A stretch of DNA of 57,929 nt from Planobispora rosea. GTDB lineage: Bacteria > Actinomycetota > Actinomycetes > Streptosporangiales > Streptosporangiaceae. Under the pieces are notes generated by a model that was not told the origin of the DNA, did no database searches, and saw nothing but the letters and a program-made list of their open reading frames with translations. Made by a program: the position numbers and the translations under genes. The stretch's first letter is position 1. Each line of letters opens with the position of its first letter. The DNA is taken from NCBI RefSeq assembly GCF_014648175.1, contig NZ_BMQP01000052.1:1-57929 (forward strand), given 5' to 3'. This document shows positions 1 to 11,497 of the stretch, piece after piece.

Positions 1-159
1 CTGCGCAAGGAGTTCGCCGCGCTCAGGCCCGCCCACGTTCCCGACGCGCCCACCCACGCCGCCCGGGTCGCCGCGGCGGGCGGCGCCGAGGACGCCACCG
101 TGTACGCGGCGGCCGACGACGTGACCGGCCAGTCCCGCGAGGAGGTGCGGGCCCGATGA
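1..159 (+). CDS. LLM-class flavin-dependent oxidoreductase, C-terminal end (partial)
   Basis: Only the last 52 codons are in the window; the frame is open from base 1 to a TGA. The visible tail, beginning LRKEFAALRPAHVPDAP, matches what I remember of the C-terminus of luciferase-like monooxygenases of the CE1758 type, which are typically paired with the CE1759-type FMN reductase that follows here. The stop codon overlaps the next start (ATGA), so the two are translationally coupled. The expected role is an FMNH2- or F420H2-using monooxygenase supplied by its partner. The catalytic barrel lies outside the window, so the substrate cannot be judged. Confidence 0.7.
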   Translation: MRKEFAALRPAHVPDAPTHAARVAAAGGAEDATVYAAADDVTGQSREEVRAR

Positions 160-773
160 GCACGCGCACCCTGGTCGTCGTCAGCGCCGGCCTGTCGGTC
201 CCCTCGTCCACCCGGCTGCTGGCCGACCGGCTCGCGCAGGCCGGCATCGAGGCACTGGCCACGCGGGGGATCGACGCCACCGCCGAGGTCGTCGAACTGC
301 GAGCGCACGCCCGCGACCTGGCCGACAACCTCGTCACCGGTTTCCCGAACACCTCCCTGCGCGCGGCCATCGACACGGTGGTCGGCGCCGACGGGCTGAT
401 CGCCGTCACGCCGATCTTCTCCGCCTCCTACAGCGGCCTGTTCAAGACCTTCTTCGACGTGCTCGACAGGGAGTCCCTGACCGGAAAGCCCGTGCTGCTG
501 GGCGCGACCGCCGGGACCGCGCGGCACTCGCTGGCCCTGGAGCACGGGATGCGCCCCCTGTTCGCCTACCTGCGGGCCGTCGTCGCCCCCACCGCCGTGT
601 TCGCCGCGTCGGAGGACTGGGCCGGCGGCGATGCGACCGGCGCAGCGCTGAGCGAGCGCATCCGGCGCGCCGCCGGCGAGCTGGCCGACCTGGTCGCGCA
701 GCGTCCGCGAGCCCTCACCGCCGACCCGTTCGACAACCCCACGCCCTTCGAGGCGCTCCTGGCCGGCCAGTGA
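156..773 (+). CDS. NAD(P)H-dependent FMN reductase, CE1759 family
   Basis: This 205-aa flavodoxin-fold protein reduces free FMN with NAD(P)H for the neighbouring luciferase-like oxidoreductase. The N-terminus TLVVVSAGLSVPSSTRLLAD supplies the phosphate-binding loop of the fold. The central segment TPIFSASYSGLFKTFFDVLD is the family signature for flavin contact and dimerisation. The start ATG overlaps the stop of the upstream gene, giving a two-gene operon. Length is normal for the family, and no signal peptide or membrane segment is seen, so it should be cytoplasmic. Family assignment is firm; the identity of the natural partner reaction is inferred from context. Confidence 0.87.
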   Translation: MSTRTLVVVSAGLSVPSSTRLLADRLAQAGIEALATRGIDATAEVVELRAHARDLADNLVTGFPNTSLRAAIDTVVGADGLIAVTPIFSASYSGLFKTFFDVLDRESLTGKPVLLGATAGTARHSLALEHGMRPLFAYLRAVVAPTAVFAASEDWAGGDATGAALSERIRRAAGELADLVAQRPRALTADPFDNPTPFEALLAGQ

Positions 774-853
774 CGCGGGGCCCGCTCCCCCCCGCCTGCC
801 GGGCGTCCACGCCTTTCCCCGGCAATCCCGCGAAGCGCCCTCCGCTAATGTGA

Positions 854-1708
854 TCAGGGAGATCCCCTGCGGAGCTCCAGGGCCAGCGTCCGCAGCCAGG
901 CCTCGGAGAAGGCCGGTTCGGCGGCCAGGCGGCGGGCCAGCGCGGTGCGCACCGGTCGGCTCCGGCCCCGCTCGACGTAGGCGACGGCCTCGGCCAGGGC
1001 GTCGACGGCCTTCTCAGTGTGCCGGGGCCGGGTGACGGTCTCATCGGCCCAGCGGTCCCGCCGAAAGGACGGGGTGATCTTCTCCTGGTTGTCGCCGAGG
1101 TAGCTCCACAGGTAACGGTGGACGGACACGTTGGTCACGGCACTGCGGGGCAGTTCCCTGGTCCAGTCGGCGTGTTCCCACCAGCGCCAGGTGTTGGGAC
1201 TGGTCTTCGTTCGCGAGGTGATGCCCATGAAGCGTAGTTTGCGGCGAATGACATGCCACGTCTCGTGCTCGTCGGCGATCCACTCGCGCAGGAAGCCGTA
1301 CAGGTGGGTGAAGGTGTGGCCCCCGTAGACCAGATCGGTGAAGACGATTGGTCGGGTCCGGCGAGCCAGGTCGTACGGACTGACGCCCAGCGCCTCCAGG
1401 TTGACTCGCAGTTGCCGGACCTCGTGAGGGCGGAGTGGCTCCTCGAACCGGTAGGAGAACGGCAGCAGGTTGATCCGGCCGGACCGCGAGGTGCCGGCCA
1501 GGGCGCCGGAGAGCAGGTCGAAGATGCTGTCGGCGGAGCGGCCGACGAAGTGGAGGTCGCCGTCCCCGCTGCGGGCCAGGACCTTGGCCGCGGCCTCGAT
1601 CAGCGGTTCCAGCCACGGGAGGGCGGGCTGGGGCCGGCCGTCCAGGAGCGTGCCGAGCCGGTCGCGCCGGACCAGGTCCCACCGGAACGGCCGGTAGGAG
1701 GTCGTCAC
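854..1708 (-). CDS. Conserved hypothetical protein with phosphoribosyltransferase-like loop
   Basis: I do not recognise a named function. The roughly 284-aa protein has a hydrophobic strand followed by RPIVFTDLVYGGHTF near its middle, which resembles the acidic PRPP-binding loop of type I phosphoribosyltransferases, and an earlier segment DLHFVGRSADSIFDLLSGAL that could be the first strand and loop of that fold. The C-terminal third is Arg-rich and helical. I chose the GTG start at 1708 because it follows a GGA-containing ribosome site and precedes the plausible sequence TTSYRPFRWDLV; an in-frame ATG further upstream (1789) would add a poorly coding, Arg-rich leader. It stands alone on the minus strand. 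PRTase-like activity is inference from loop resemblance only. Confidence 0.6.
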   Translation of the reverse strand: MTTSYRPFRWDLVRRDRLGTLLDGRPQPALPWLEPLIEAAAKVLARSGDGDLHFVGRSADSIFDLLSGALAGTSRSGRINLLPFSYRFEEPLRPHEVRQLRVNLEALGVSPYDLARRTRPIVFTDLVYGGHTFTHLYGFLREWIADEHETWHVIRRKLRFMGITSRTKTSPNTWRWWEHADWTRELPRSAVTNVSVHRYLWSYLGDNQEKITPSFRRDRWADETVTRPRHTEKAVDALAEAVAYVERGRSRPVRTALARRLAAEPAFSEAWLRTLALELRRGSP

Positions 1709-1813
1709 CGTTCCATGGTCACAGACCTGCCGATCCGAGGCACCCGAATTTTCACAGTGCCGGATCGGCCGCCCCCGCCGCCCCCGCATCGCCGTCCCCC
1801 GCCGGGGACGGCC

Positions 1814-2455
1814 TCACGGGCGGACGTAGCCGTCGAGGCGTGCGGCCAGCTCCTCCGGGCGCGAGAGCATGACCATGTGGCTGCCGCCGATCTCCTCGGG
1901 GGCGGCGCCCAGGCGTTCGCGTGCGATCCTGCGCATGAACTCCGGGCGGAAGAACCGGTCGTCGCCGCAGATCAGGACCTTGGTCGGCACATCGGGCCAG
2001 GTGGTCAGCGGCCAGGGCTCGACCAGTGAACGCTCGGCGTGGTCCTGGGTCCGGCGCATCGCCTCCTCGGCCAGGGCGGGCGGGAGGTCGTGGCAGAAGG
2101 CGGCGGCCGAATCGTCGCCGGGGCCTTCGAACCCGGTGGCGGCCCACCAGTCGCCCGGGGGCTCGCCCGGCGCGGGGATCATGGCCGCCAGCATCACCAG
2201 CAGGCGGGCTCCGAGCCGGTCGCACACCAGCGGTCCGACGAACCCGCCCCAGGAGTGGGCCACCACGACCACGTCGGTGCGCCCGCCGACGGCCTCGACA
2301 ACCGCGTCGGCCAGCTCGGCCAGCCCCGCCTTCTCGTCCGCGAGCGGCAGGTCGACGGCGACGACCTCGTGGCCCCGCGCCCGCAGCTCGGGGTCGAGCA
2401 GGTGCCACTGCCAGGCGACTCCTCCGCCGCCGTGGATCAGAACGAACGTGGCCAT
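1814..2455 (-). CDS. Alpha/beta-fold hydrolase
   Basis: The 213-aa protein opens with MATFVLIHGGGG, the oxyanion-hole HG motif of alpha/beta hydrolases. VVVVAHSWGGF carries the nucleophilic serine in the G/A-H-S-W-G elbow, and GSHMVMLSRPEELA near the C-terminus gives the catalytic histidine. An Asp in the ICGDDRFF segment is the probable acid. The ATG at 2455 is preceded by GGAGGG at proper spacing; upstream in-frame sequence is Arg/Pro-rich and unlikely to be coding. Related proteins include esterases and salicylate esterase-like enzymes of plant MES type; the substrate is unknown. No leader peptide is seen, so it is cytoplasmic. Confidence 0.83.
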   Translation of the reverse strand: MATFVLIHGGGGVAWQWHLLDPELRARGHEVVAVDLPLADEKAGLAELADAVVEAVGGRTDVVVVAHSWGGFVGPLVCDRLGARLLVMLAAMIPAPGEPPGDWWAATGFEGPGDDSAAAFCHDLPPALAEEAMRRTQDHAERSLVEPWPLTTWPDVPTKVLICGDDRFFRPEFMRRIARERLGAAPEEIGGSHMVMLSRPEELAARLDGYVRP

Positions 2456-2714
2456 GGGTGTGGATCCCTCCGGGTGTCTCCGTCTGTGCCACCGGAAGGA
2501 TTCTCGCCGCCGCCACCGACATTTCCCGGCTCCGCTTCCGCCGTACGGTCGGCTCGGTGGCGGAGGGAGGTGGCTGTGCGACGTCAACCGTTCGGGAAGG
2601 TGGTCCTCCGGCCGGCCGTTCTCACGGTCGCGGTGTTCCTGCCGCCGGTGGAGACCATGGCGAGGTTCCCGGACTGATCCCCGGACCCGCGCCCGGTCTC
2701 CTCCGGTGCGCGGG

Positions 2715-6412
<3,698 letters not shown>

Positions 6413-6416
<4 letters not shown>

Positions 6417-6517
6417 GCGTCACGCTCCGCCGGAGTCGCGCTACGGCCCGGCGCGGCGATCGCGGCACGGCCCGGCGCGGCGGTCGCGGAAGGGCGGGGG
6501 GACGGCGAAGAGCACAC
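6413..6517 (-). CDS. Small 34-codon ORF in the cobN leader, coupled to cobN
   Basis: Between the B12 riboswitch and cobN there is a GTG-initiated frame with the strongest ribosome-binding site of the leader, GGGAGGAAACC, eight bases upstream. It ends with TGA inside the GTGA that also starts cobN. The product is Ala/Pro/Arg/Ser-rich and contains a near-duplicate segment (AAPGRAAIAAPGRSA) created by a 24-bp direct repeat. I know of no family. It may be a leader peptide whose translation opens the cobN start, a means for a riboswitch to act on a distant gene. Alternatively it is non-coding spacer with a chance frame. The evidence is the ribosome site and the exact stop/start overlap. Confidence 0.42.
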
Positions 6518-6559
6518 GGCGGTTTCCTCCCTCGGGGTCCTCGCCCCGGGTCGTGGTCG

Positions 6560-6710
6560 GACACGACGGCCGGAGTCTCCTGGCTCCCGGATCAGTGCTC
6601 CCCCCGGCCTTCCCATCCGTCGCCGGACAGTGGCCGTGGTGGGGTTCGCTCCCCGGTCACAGTGGCGGGACCGCGCCGGATTCGCACCGGCTTCCTCCCT
6701 CTGCCATCGA
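6560..6710 (-). promoter_or_regulatory. Cobalamin (B12) riboswitch upstream of cobN
   Basis: Read on the minus strand, the element shows the conserved cobalamin-aptamer landmarks in order: CGGTGCGAATCCGGCGCGG, then CCCGCCACTGTGACCGG, GGGAGCGAACCCC, a second GCCACTG, GGGAAGGCC, and finally the B12 box AGCCAGGAGACTCCGGCC near 6570-6588. It precedes cobN by about 150 nt. Adenosylcobalamin binding is expected to repress the downstream transcript. Two small hairpins and a ribosome-binding site follow the aptamer, and I see no clear intrinsic terminator, which favours translational control. Confidence 0.93.
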
Positions 6711-6757
6711 TGACCATGAGACTACGGCAGACCGGTCCTCACGGGAAATCGGTGACA

Positions 6758-6840
6758 AAGGGTGTGCTGTGCGCCTTCTTGTCTCCCGCGGCCGCCCGAC
6801 CGGCGTCCCGCTCCGGTGAGGATTCACAGCACACCCCTTA
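6758..6840. repeat. Inverted repeat in the cobN/cobG divergent promoter region
   Basis: AAGGGTGTGCTGTG (6758-6771) is mirrored by CACAGCACACCCCTT (6825-6839), with one extra C in the second arm and about 53 bases between. The arms lie symmetrically between the minus-strand riboswitch transcript and the plus-strand cobG start. Too long a loop for a simple terminator; it looks more like paired half-sites of a regulator serving both promoters. No known operator is recognised. Confidence 0.55.
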
Positions 6841-6852
6841 GCATCCTCTGCG
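6839..6852 (+). promoter_or_regulatory. Probable -10 element for leaderless cobG transcript
   Basis: TAGCAT at 6839-6844 lies seven bases before the GTG taken as the cobG start, the spacing expected when transcription begins at the start codon. No ribosome-binding site precedes that GTG. The -35 region is weak and overlaps the second arm of the inverted repeat, so an activator or repressor may act there. Confidence 0.4.
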
Positions 6853-8336
6853 TGGTCAATCTCGACTTATCCGGACGAACCAGGCTCGACGCGTGCCCGG
6901 GGGCCCTCCAGGTCCACGCCGCCGCCGACGGGGGGCTGGCGCGCGTCCGCGTGCCCGGGGGCAGGCTCACAGCCGCCCAGCTGCGCGAACTCGCCCTCGC
7001 GGCGGCCGGGTACGGCACCGGCGTCATCGAGCTGACCTCCCGCGCCAACGTCCAGGTGCGCGGTCTCCGGAGCCGGGTGGGTGTGGAGAACGAGGGCCGC
7101 GCGGCCGCCGGGGCGGACGCGGGGCAGGAGTCCGGAGCGGGGACCGCAGGCGAGGCCGTACCCGGTTTCGCAGATCGGATGGCGCGGGCGGGGCTGCTGC
7201 CCTCCTCCACCCACGAGCGGGTCCGCAACATCCTGGCTTCCCCGCTGACCGGCTGCGACGACGCGGGCGCGATGGACGTCGGACCCCTGGTCGCCGAACT
7301 CGACCGGCGGCTGTGCTCCCGTCCGGCCCTGGCCGGGCTTCCCGGACGGTTCCTGTTCGCCCTCGACGACGGCCGGGGCGACGTCGCCGGACTCGGCGCC
7401 GACGCCGGAACGTCGCCGGTCGACGCGGATGAGACGGGCGCGGCGCACGGGGCGGACGGGACGGGCAGGACGGACTCGCTGGGCGGGGCGGACTCGCTGG
7501 ACGAGGTCGCGTTGATCATCGCGGGCGCCGACAGCGGCCTGCGCGTGCCCCGGGACGGCGCGGTGCCCGCGCTGCTCGCCGTGGCCGAGGCGTTCCTGGC
7601 GGAGCTGTCCGCCCGCGCGGTCACCGCTTGGCGGATCGGGGAGCTGCCCGGCGGCCCCGCCGCGGTGACGACCCGGGTCCGCGCTGCTCTCGGTCTCCGT
7701 TCCGGGGAGCCGGTACGGCTCCGGCACGCCGTCCGGGGGCCCGTGGGGATCATCCCGGGACGGGACGGCCGCGTCGCCCTGGGGGTGACGGTGCCGCTGG
7801 GACGGCTGACCTCCGCCCAGGCCGGACTGCTCGCGGACGCCGCCGCTTCGGGGGAGGTACGGCTCACGCCGTGGCGAGGAGTGGTGCTTCCCGGCCTCAC
7901 CCGTCCCGAGTCCGAGGCGGCGATCGCCGCGCTCTCGGGCGCGGGGCTGGTGACCGCCCCCGGATCCGCGTGGGACGGGGTGAGCGCCTGCACCGGCCGT
8001 CCCGGATGCGCCAAGTCCCTGACCGACGTCCAGTCCGATGCGGCCACTGCCATCGCGACCACCGTCGCCTCCGGCTCCGGCCCCGAGAGGTCGTCCCCGC
8101 CCGGAGGCGGGGAGCGGCCCGTGGGTGAGGGCCGGGGCTCGCCCGGGGCGGAGGGCGGTACGCTCCCGGTGCACTGGGCGGGCTGTGAGCGGCGCTGCGG
8201 CCGTCCCAGGGGGCGGGTCGTGGAGGTGGTCGCGACCGACGACGGCTACCGCGTGGATCTGGACGACCGGAGCCTGACCTTTACCGACATCGGACAGACC
8301 GCGGCCGCGGTGGCGGCCGCCAGAGGGGAAAAGTGA
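6852..8336 (+). CDS. cobG: Precorrin-3B synthase CobG
   Basis: CobG is the iron-sulfur monooxygenase that uses O2 to convert precorrin-3A to precorrin-3B, the step defining the oxygen-dependent B12 route. The 494-aa protein has two nitrite/sulfite-reductase ferredoxin-like half domains (for example VHAAADGGLARVRVPGG near the N-terminus and PLGRLTSAQAGLLAD in the second half). The [4Fe-4S]/siroheme-type cysteines are in ACTGRPGCAKS and HWAGCERRCG. An acidic, Gly/Asp/Thr-rich insertion lies around residues 180-220. I place the start at the GTG before VNLDLSGRTRL; an earlier in-frame ATG would add an implausible leader. It overlaps cobH by four bases. Confidence 0.9.
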   Translation: MVNLDLSGRTRLDACPGALQVHAAADGGLARVRVPGGRLTAAQLRELALAAAGYGTGVIELTSRANVQVRGLRSRVGVENEGRAAAGADAGQESGAGTAGEAVPGFADRMARAGLLPSSTHERVRNILASPLTGCDDAGAMDVGPLVAELDRRLCSRPALAGLPGRFLFALDDGRGDVAGLGADAGTSPVDADETGAAHGADGTGRTDSLGGADSLDEVALIIAGADSGLRVPRDGAVPALLAVAEAFLAELSARAVTAWRIGELPGGPAAVTTRVRAALGLRSGEPVRLRHAVRGPVGIIPGRDGRVALGVTVPLGRLTSAQAGLLADAAASGEVRLTPWRGVVLPGLTRPESEAAIAALSGAGLVTAPGSAWDGVSACTGRPGCAKSLTDVQSDAATAIATTVASGSGPERSSPPGGGERPVGEGRGSPGAEGGTLPVHWAGCERRCGRPRGRVVEVVATDDGYRVDLDDRSLTFTDIGQTAAAVAAARGEK

Positions 8337-8959
8337 TCGACTACGTCCGCGACGGCGCGGAGATCTACCGCCGTTCCTTCGCCACCATCCGCGCCGAGGC
8401 CGACCTGGGCGGGCTGCCCGAGGACGTCGCCCGGGTGGCGGTCCGTATGATCCACGCCTGCGGGATGGTGGATCTGGTCGCCGACCTCGGCTGGTCGCCC
8501 GGTGTCGTGGCGTCGGCGCGGGCCGCGCTGGACGCCGGGGCCCCGGTGCTGTGCGACGCCATGATGGTCGCCTCCGGGGTGACCCGCCGCCGTCTCCCCG
8601 CCGCCAACGACGTCGTCTGCACCCTCGGCGACCCGCGCGTGCCGGAGCTCGCCGAGAGGCTGGGCACCACGCGCAGCGCCGCCGCCCTGGAGCTGTGGCG
8701 GGACCGGCTGGAGGGCTCGGTGGTGGCGATCGGCAACGCGCCGACCGCGCTGTTCCGGCTGCTGGAGATGGTCGGGGAGGGCGCCGGGCGGCCGGCCGCC
8801 GTCCTGGGCGTCCCGGTCGGTTTCATCGGCGCCGCCGAGTCCAAGCAGGCCCTGGCCGAGCACCCGGCGGGCCTGGAGTACCTGGTCGTGCACGGCCGTC
8901 GCGGCGGCAGCGCGATGACCGCCGCCGCCGTCAACGCGATCGCCAGCGAGGAAGAGTGA
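8333..8959 (+). CDS. cobH: Precorrin-8X methylmutase CobH
   Basis: CobH moves the methyl group from C11 to C12 of precorrin-8X, giving hydrogenobyrinic acid. The 208-aa length is normal. The catalytic histidine is in RMIHACGMVDL at about residue 41, and the Ser/Arg-rich loop MMVASGVTRRR and the VGFIGAAESKQAL stretch are typical. The start GTG overlaps the cobG stop (GTGA) and follows AGAGGGGAA, and the stop overlaps the ATG of cobIJ (TGATG), so cobG, cobH and cobIJ form one coupled operon. Confidence 0.95.
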   Translation: MIDYVRDGAEIYRRSFATIRAEADLGGLPEDVARVAVRMIHACGMVDLVADLGWSPGVVASARAALDAGAPVLCDAMMVASGVTRRRLPAANDVVCTLGDPRVPELAERLGTTRSAAALELWRDRLEGSVVAIGNAPTALFRLLEMVGEGAGRPAAVLGVPVGFIGAAESKQALAEHPAGLEYLVVHGRRGGSAMTAAAVNAIASEEE

Positions 8960-10590
8960 TGACTGATACGAACCCGGCGGGGCGGCTCTGGGGTGTGGGG
9001 CTCGGCCCCGGCGATCCCGAACTGGTGACCGTCAAGGCCGCCCGGCTCCTCGGCGAGGCCGACGTGATCGCCTATCACAGCGCCCGGCACGGCCGGAGCA
9101 TCGCCCGCTCGGTCGCCGCGCCGTACCTGCGGGAGGGGCAGATCGAGGAGGCCCTCATCTACCCGCTCACCACGGAGACCACCGACCATCCCGGCGGCTA
9201 CCAGGGGGCGATCGACGACTTCTACGCCGAGTGCGCGCTGCGGCTGGCCGCCCACCTGGACGCCGGGCGCGACGTGGTGGTGCTGTGCGAGGGCGACCCG
9301 CTCTTCTACGGCTCCTACATGCACATGCACAAGCGCCTGGCGCACCGCTACGTCACCGAGGTCGTCCCCGGCGTGACCTCGGTGAGCGGGGCCTCGGCCG
9401 TCCTCGGGCGGCCGCTGGTCGAGCGGGACGAGACGCTGACGATCCTGCCCGGCACGCTGCCCGCCGAGGTCCTCGCCGAGCGGCTGGCCGCCACGGACTC
9501 GGCGGCGGTGCTCAAGCTCGGCCGGACGTTCACCAAGGTCCGCGACGCGCTGGAGAAGGCGGGCCGCCTCGGCGAGGCCTGGTACGTGGAGCGCGCCACC
9601 ACCGGCGGCCAGCGCCTGGCCCCGCTGGCCGAGGTCGATCCGGACAGCGTGCCGTACTTCTCGCTGGCCCTGATCACCAGCCCGGTCAACGCGGACCTGC
9701 CCGCGCCGGCGGGCCTGAAGGGGCCGGGTACGGACCCCGCCGCGGCGGCCGGGACGGACGGTCAGGACCGGACCGGCGCGAGGAACCGGGCGGAGACGGC
9801 GGACCGGACGGGGACGGCGGGTACGACCGGCCGGGCGGACCGGACCGGTGAGGTCGTGGTGGTCGGGCTGGGCCCGGCGGGGCGGCCGTGGCTGACGCCG
9901 GAGGCGCAGGAGGCGCTGGCCGCCGCCGACGAGCTCGTCGGGTACGGCCCCTACCTGGACCGGGTCCCGCCCAACCCGCGCCAGCGCCGGCACGCCACCG
10001 ACAACCGGGTCGAGGCCGAGCGGGCCGCGCACGCGCTGGAGCTGGCCCTGGCCGGGTCCCGGGTGGCGGTCGTCTCCTCGGGCGACCCGGGGGTGTTCGC
10101 GATGGCGAGCGCCGTACTGGAGGTGGCCTGCGAGCCCCGCTTCTCCGGTGTCCCGGTGCGGGTGCTGCCGGGCCTGACCGCGGCGCACGCGGTGGCGAGC
10201 CGGGCGGGGGCGCCGCTCGGCCACGACTACTGCGTGTTGTCGCTGTCGGACCTGCTCAAGCCGTGGGACGTGGTGGCCGAGCGGATCCGCGCGGCGGCCA
10301 GGGCGGACCTGGTTCTGGCGATCTACAACCCGGCCTCGAAGAGCCGGACCTGGCAGGTGGCCGCCGCCCGCGACCTGCTGCTGGAGCACCGTGACCCGCG
10401 GACCCCGGTGGTCATCGGCCGCAACGTCGGCGGGGCGGAGGAGAGCATGACGGTGACCACTCTCGCCGAGCTGGATCCGGCGGCGGTGGACATGCGCTGC
10501 CTGCTGCTGGTGGGGTCCTCGACCACGCGGGTGGCCGAGCGGGGCGACGGCCGCCGGGTGGTCTTCACCCCCCGCCGCTACCCGGCATGA
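8959..10590 (+). CDS. cobIJ: CobIJ fusion: precorrin-2 C20-methyltransferase / precorrin-3B C17-methyltransferase
   Basis: This 543-aa bifunctional enzyme joins two SAM-dependent methyltransferases of the tetrapyrrole-methylase fold. The N-terminal CobI part has WGVGLGPGDPELVTVKAARL and CEGDPLFYGSYMHMHKRL. A roughly 45-residue Gly/Thr/Asp/Arg-rich linker (about 250-295) follows. The C-terminal CobJ part starts near residue 297 with VVVVGLGPAGRPWLTPEA and contains VSSGDPGVFAMASAVLEV and YNPASKSRTWQ. The fusion is common in actinobacteria. It methylates C20 of precorrin-2 before CobG and C17 of precorrin-3B after it, so the gene order cobG-cobH-cobIJ groups consecutive steps. The end overlaps the 3' end of the opposing cobK by 13 bases. 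Confidence 0.95.
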   Translation: MTDTNPAGRLWGVGLGPGDPELVTVKAARLLGEADVIAYHSARHGRSIARSVAAPYLREGQIEEALIYPLTTETTDHPGGYQGAIDDFYAECALRLAAHLDAGRDVVVLCEGDPLFYGSYMHMHKRLAHRYVTEVVPGVTSVSGASAVLGRPLVERDETLTILPGTLPAEVLAERLAATDSAAVLKLGRTFTKVRDALEKAGRLGEAWYVERATTGGQRLAPLAEVDPDSVPYFSLALITSPVNADLPAPAGLKGPGTDPAAAAGTDGQDRTGARNRAETADRTGTAGTTGRADRTGEVVVVGLGPAGRPWLTPEAQEALAAADELVGYGPYLDRVPPNPRQRRHATDNRVEAERAAHALELALAGSRVAVVSSGDPGVFAMASAVLEVACEPRFSGVPVRVLPGLTAAHAVASRAGAPLGHDYCVLSLSDLLKPWDVVAERIRAAARADLVLAIYNPASKSRTWQVAAARDLLLEHRDPRTPVVIGRNVGGAEESMTVTTLAELDPAAVDMRCLLLVGSSTTRVAERGDGRRVVFTPRRYPA

Positions 10591-11351
10591 CCCCTCCGGC
10601 GCTGTCCGGCGTGAGCGACGGACTCCAGCCAGGCGACCGCCTCCTCGACGGTCTCCACCGCGGGCACGCCGCCGGGCGCGGGCGGGCGCCGTACGACCAC
10701 GACCGGCAGGCCGAGCTCGCGGGCCGCGTGGAGTTTGGCCGTGGTCATCCGCCCGCCGCTGTCCTTGGTTACCAGCACGTCGATCCGGTGCTCCCGCATC
10801 AGGGCCAGCTCGCCCTCGACGGTGAACGGGCCTCGGCTGAGCAGGATCTCCGCCCGGCGCGGCAGCGGCGGCTCGGGCGGGTCCACCGAGCGGGCCAGGA
10901 ACCACAGCCCGTCCAGGCCCGCGAAGACCGGCAGGCTGCGGCGGCCGGTGGTGAGGAACACCCGCTCCCCCAGCGCGGGCAGCAGCTCGGCCGCGGCCTC
11001 CAGCGACGGGACCGGGCGCCAGTCGTCGCCGGGGCCCGGCCGCCAGCCGGGCCTGCGCAGGATCAGCAGCGGGAGCCCGGTCGCGCGGGCCGCCTCGGCC
11101 GCCGAGGCGGTCATCCGGGCGGCGAACGGGTGCGTCGCGTCCACGACGACGTCGATGCGGCGTCCCGCCAGCCAGGCGGCGAGCCCGGCCGGGCCGCCGA
11201 AGCCGCCCTCGCGCACCTCGCCCACCGGCAGCTTCGGGTCGCGCACCCGCCCGGCCAGCGAGGACACCACGTGCGTCCCGGCCCGCCCGGCGAGCGCGGC
11301 GGCCAGCCTCCTCGCCTCGTCGGTGCCGCCCAGCACCAGGACGTTCAGCAC
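10578..11351 (-). CDS. cobK: Precorrin-6A reductase CobK
   Basis: CobK reduces precorrin-6A to precorrin-6B with NADPH. The 257-aa protein begins LNVLVLGGTDEARRLAAALA, the dinucleotide-binding start of the family, followed by VVDATHPFAARMTASAAEAA, EILLSRGPFTVEGELALM and VLVTKDSGGRMTTAKLHAA, all characteristic. The GTG start is preceded by AGGTGGGGGA. The gene is convergent with cobIJ, overlapping its end, and divergent from cbiD across 146 bp, so it must be transcribed separately from the other corrin genes although it works between CbiD/CobF-type and CobL steps. Confidence 0.93.
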   Translation of the reverse strand: MLNVLVLGGTDEARRLAAALAGRAGTHVVSSLAGRVRDPKLPVGEVREGGFGGPAGLAAWLAGRRIDVVVDATHPFAARMTASAAEAARATGLPLLILRRPGWRPGPGDDWRPVPSLEAAAELLPALGERVFLTTGRRSLPVFAGLDGLWFLARSVDPPEPPLPRRAEILLSRGPFTVEGELALMREHRIDVLVTKDSGGRMTTAKLHAARELGLPVVVVRRPPAPGGVPAVETVEEAVAWLESVAHAGQRRRGHAG

Positions 11352-11497
11352 TCCCCCACCTCTCCCACGCCTTTCACGTCACGGGACATCTCGCTCCTCC
11401 CCTCCCCGGCCCCCCGGGGTCTCGCTCCGGGGGACGCCGGGGTCCGTCCCGTCCTGTCCCGCGGCACCGGGACACCGTACCGGCCGGCGGGCGAGCG

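Noticed and set aside
11352..11497. Second cobalamin riboswitch between cobK and cbiD
   Set aside because: No B12 box or GCCACTG core on either strand; only GC-rich hairpins.
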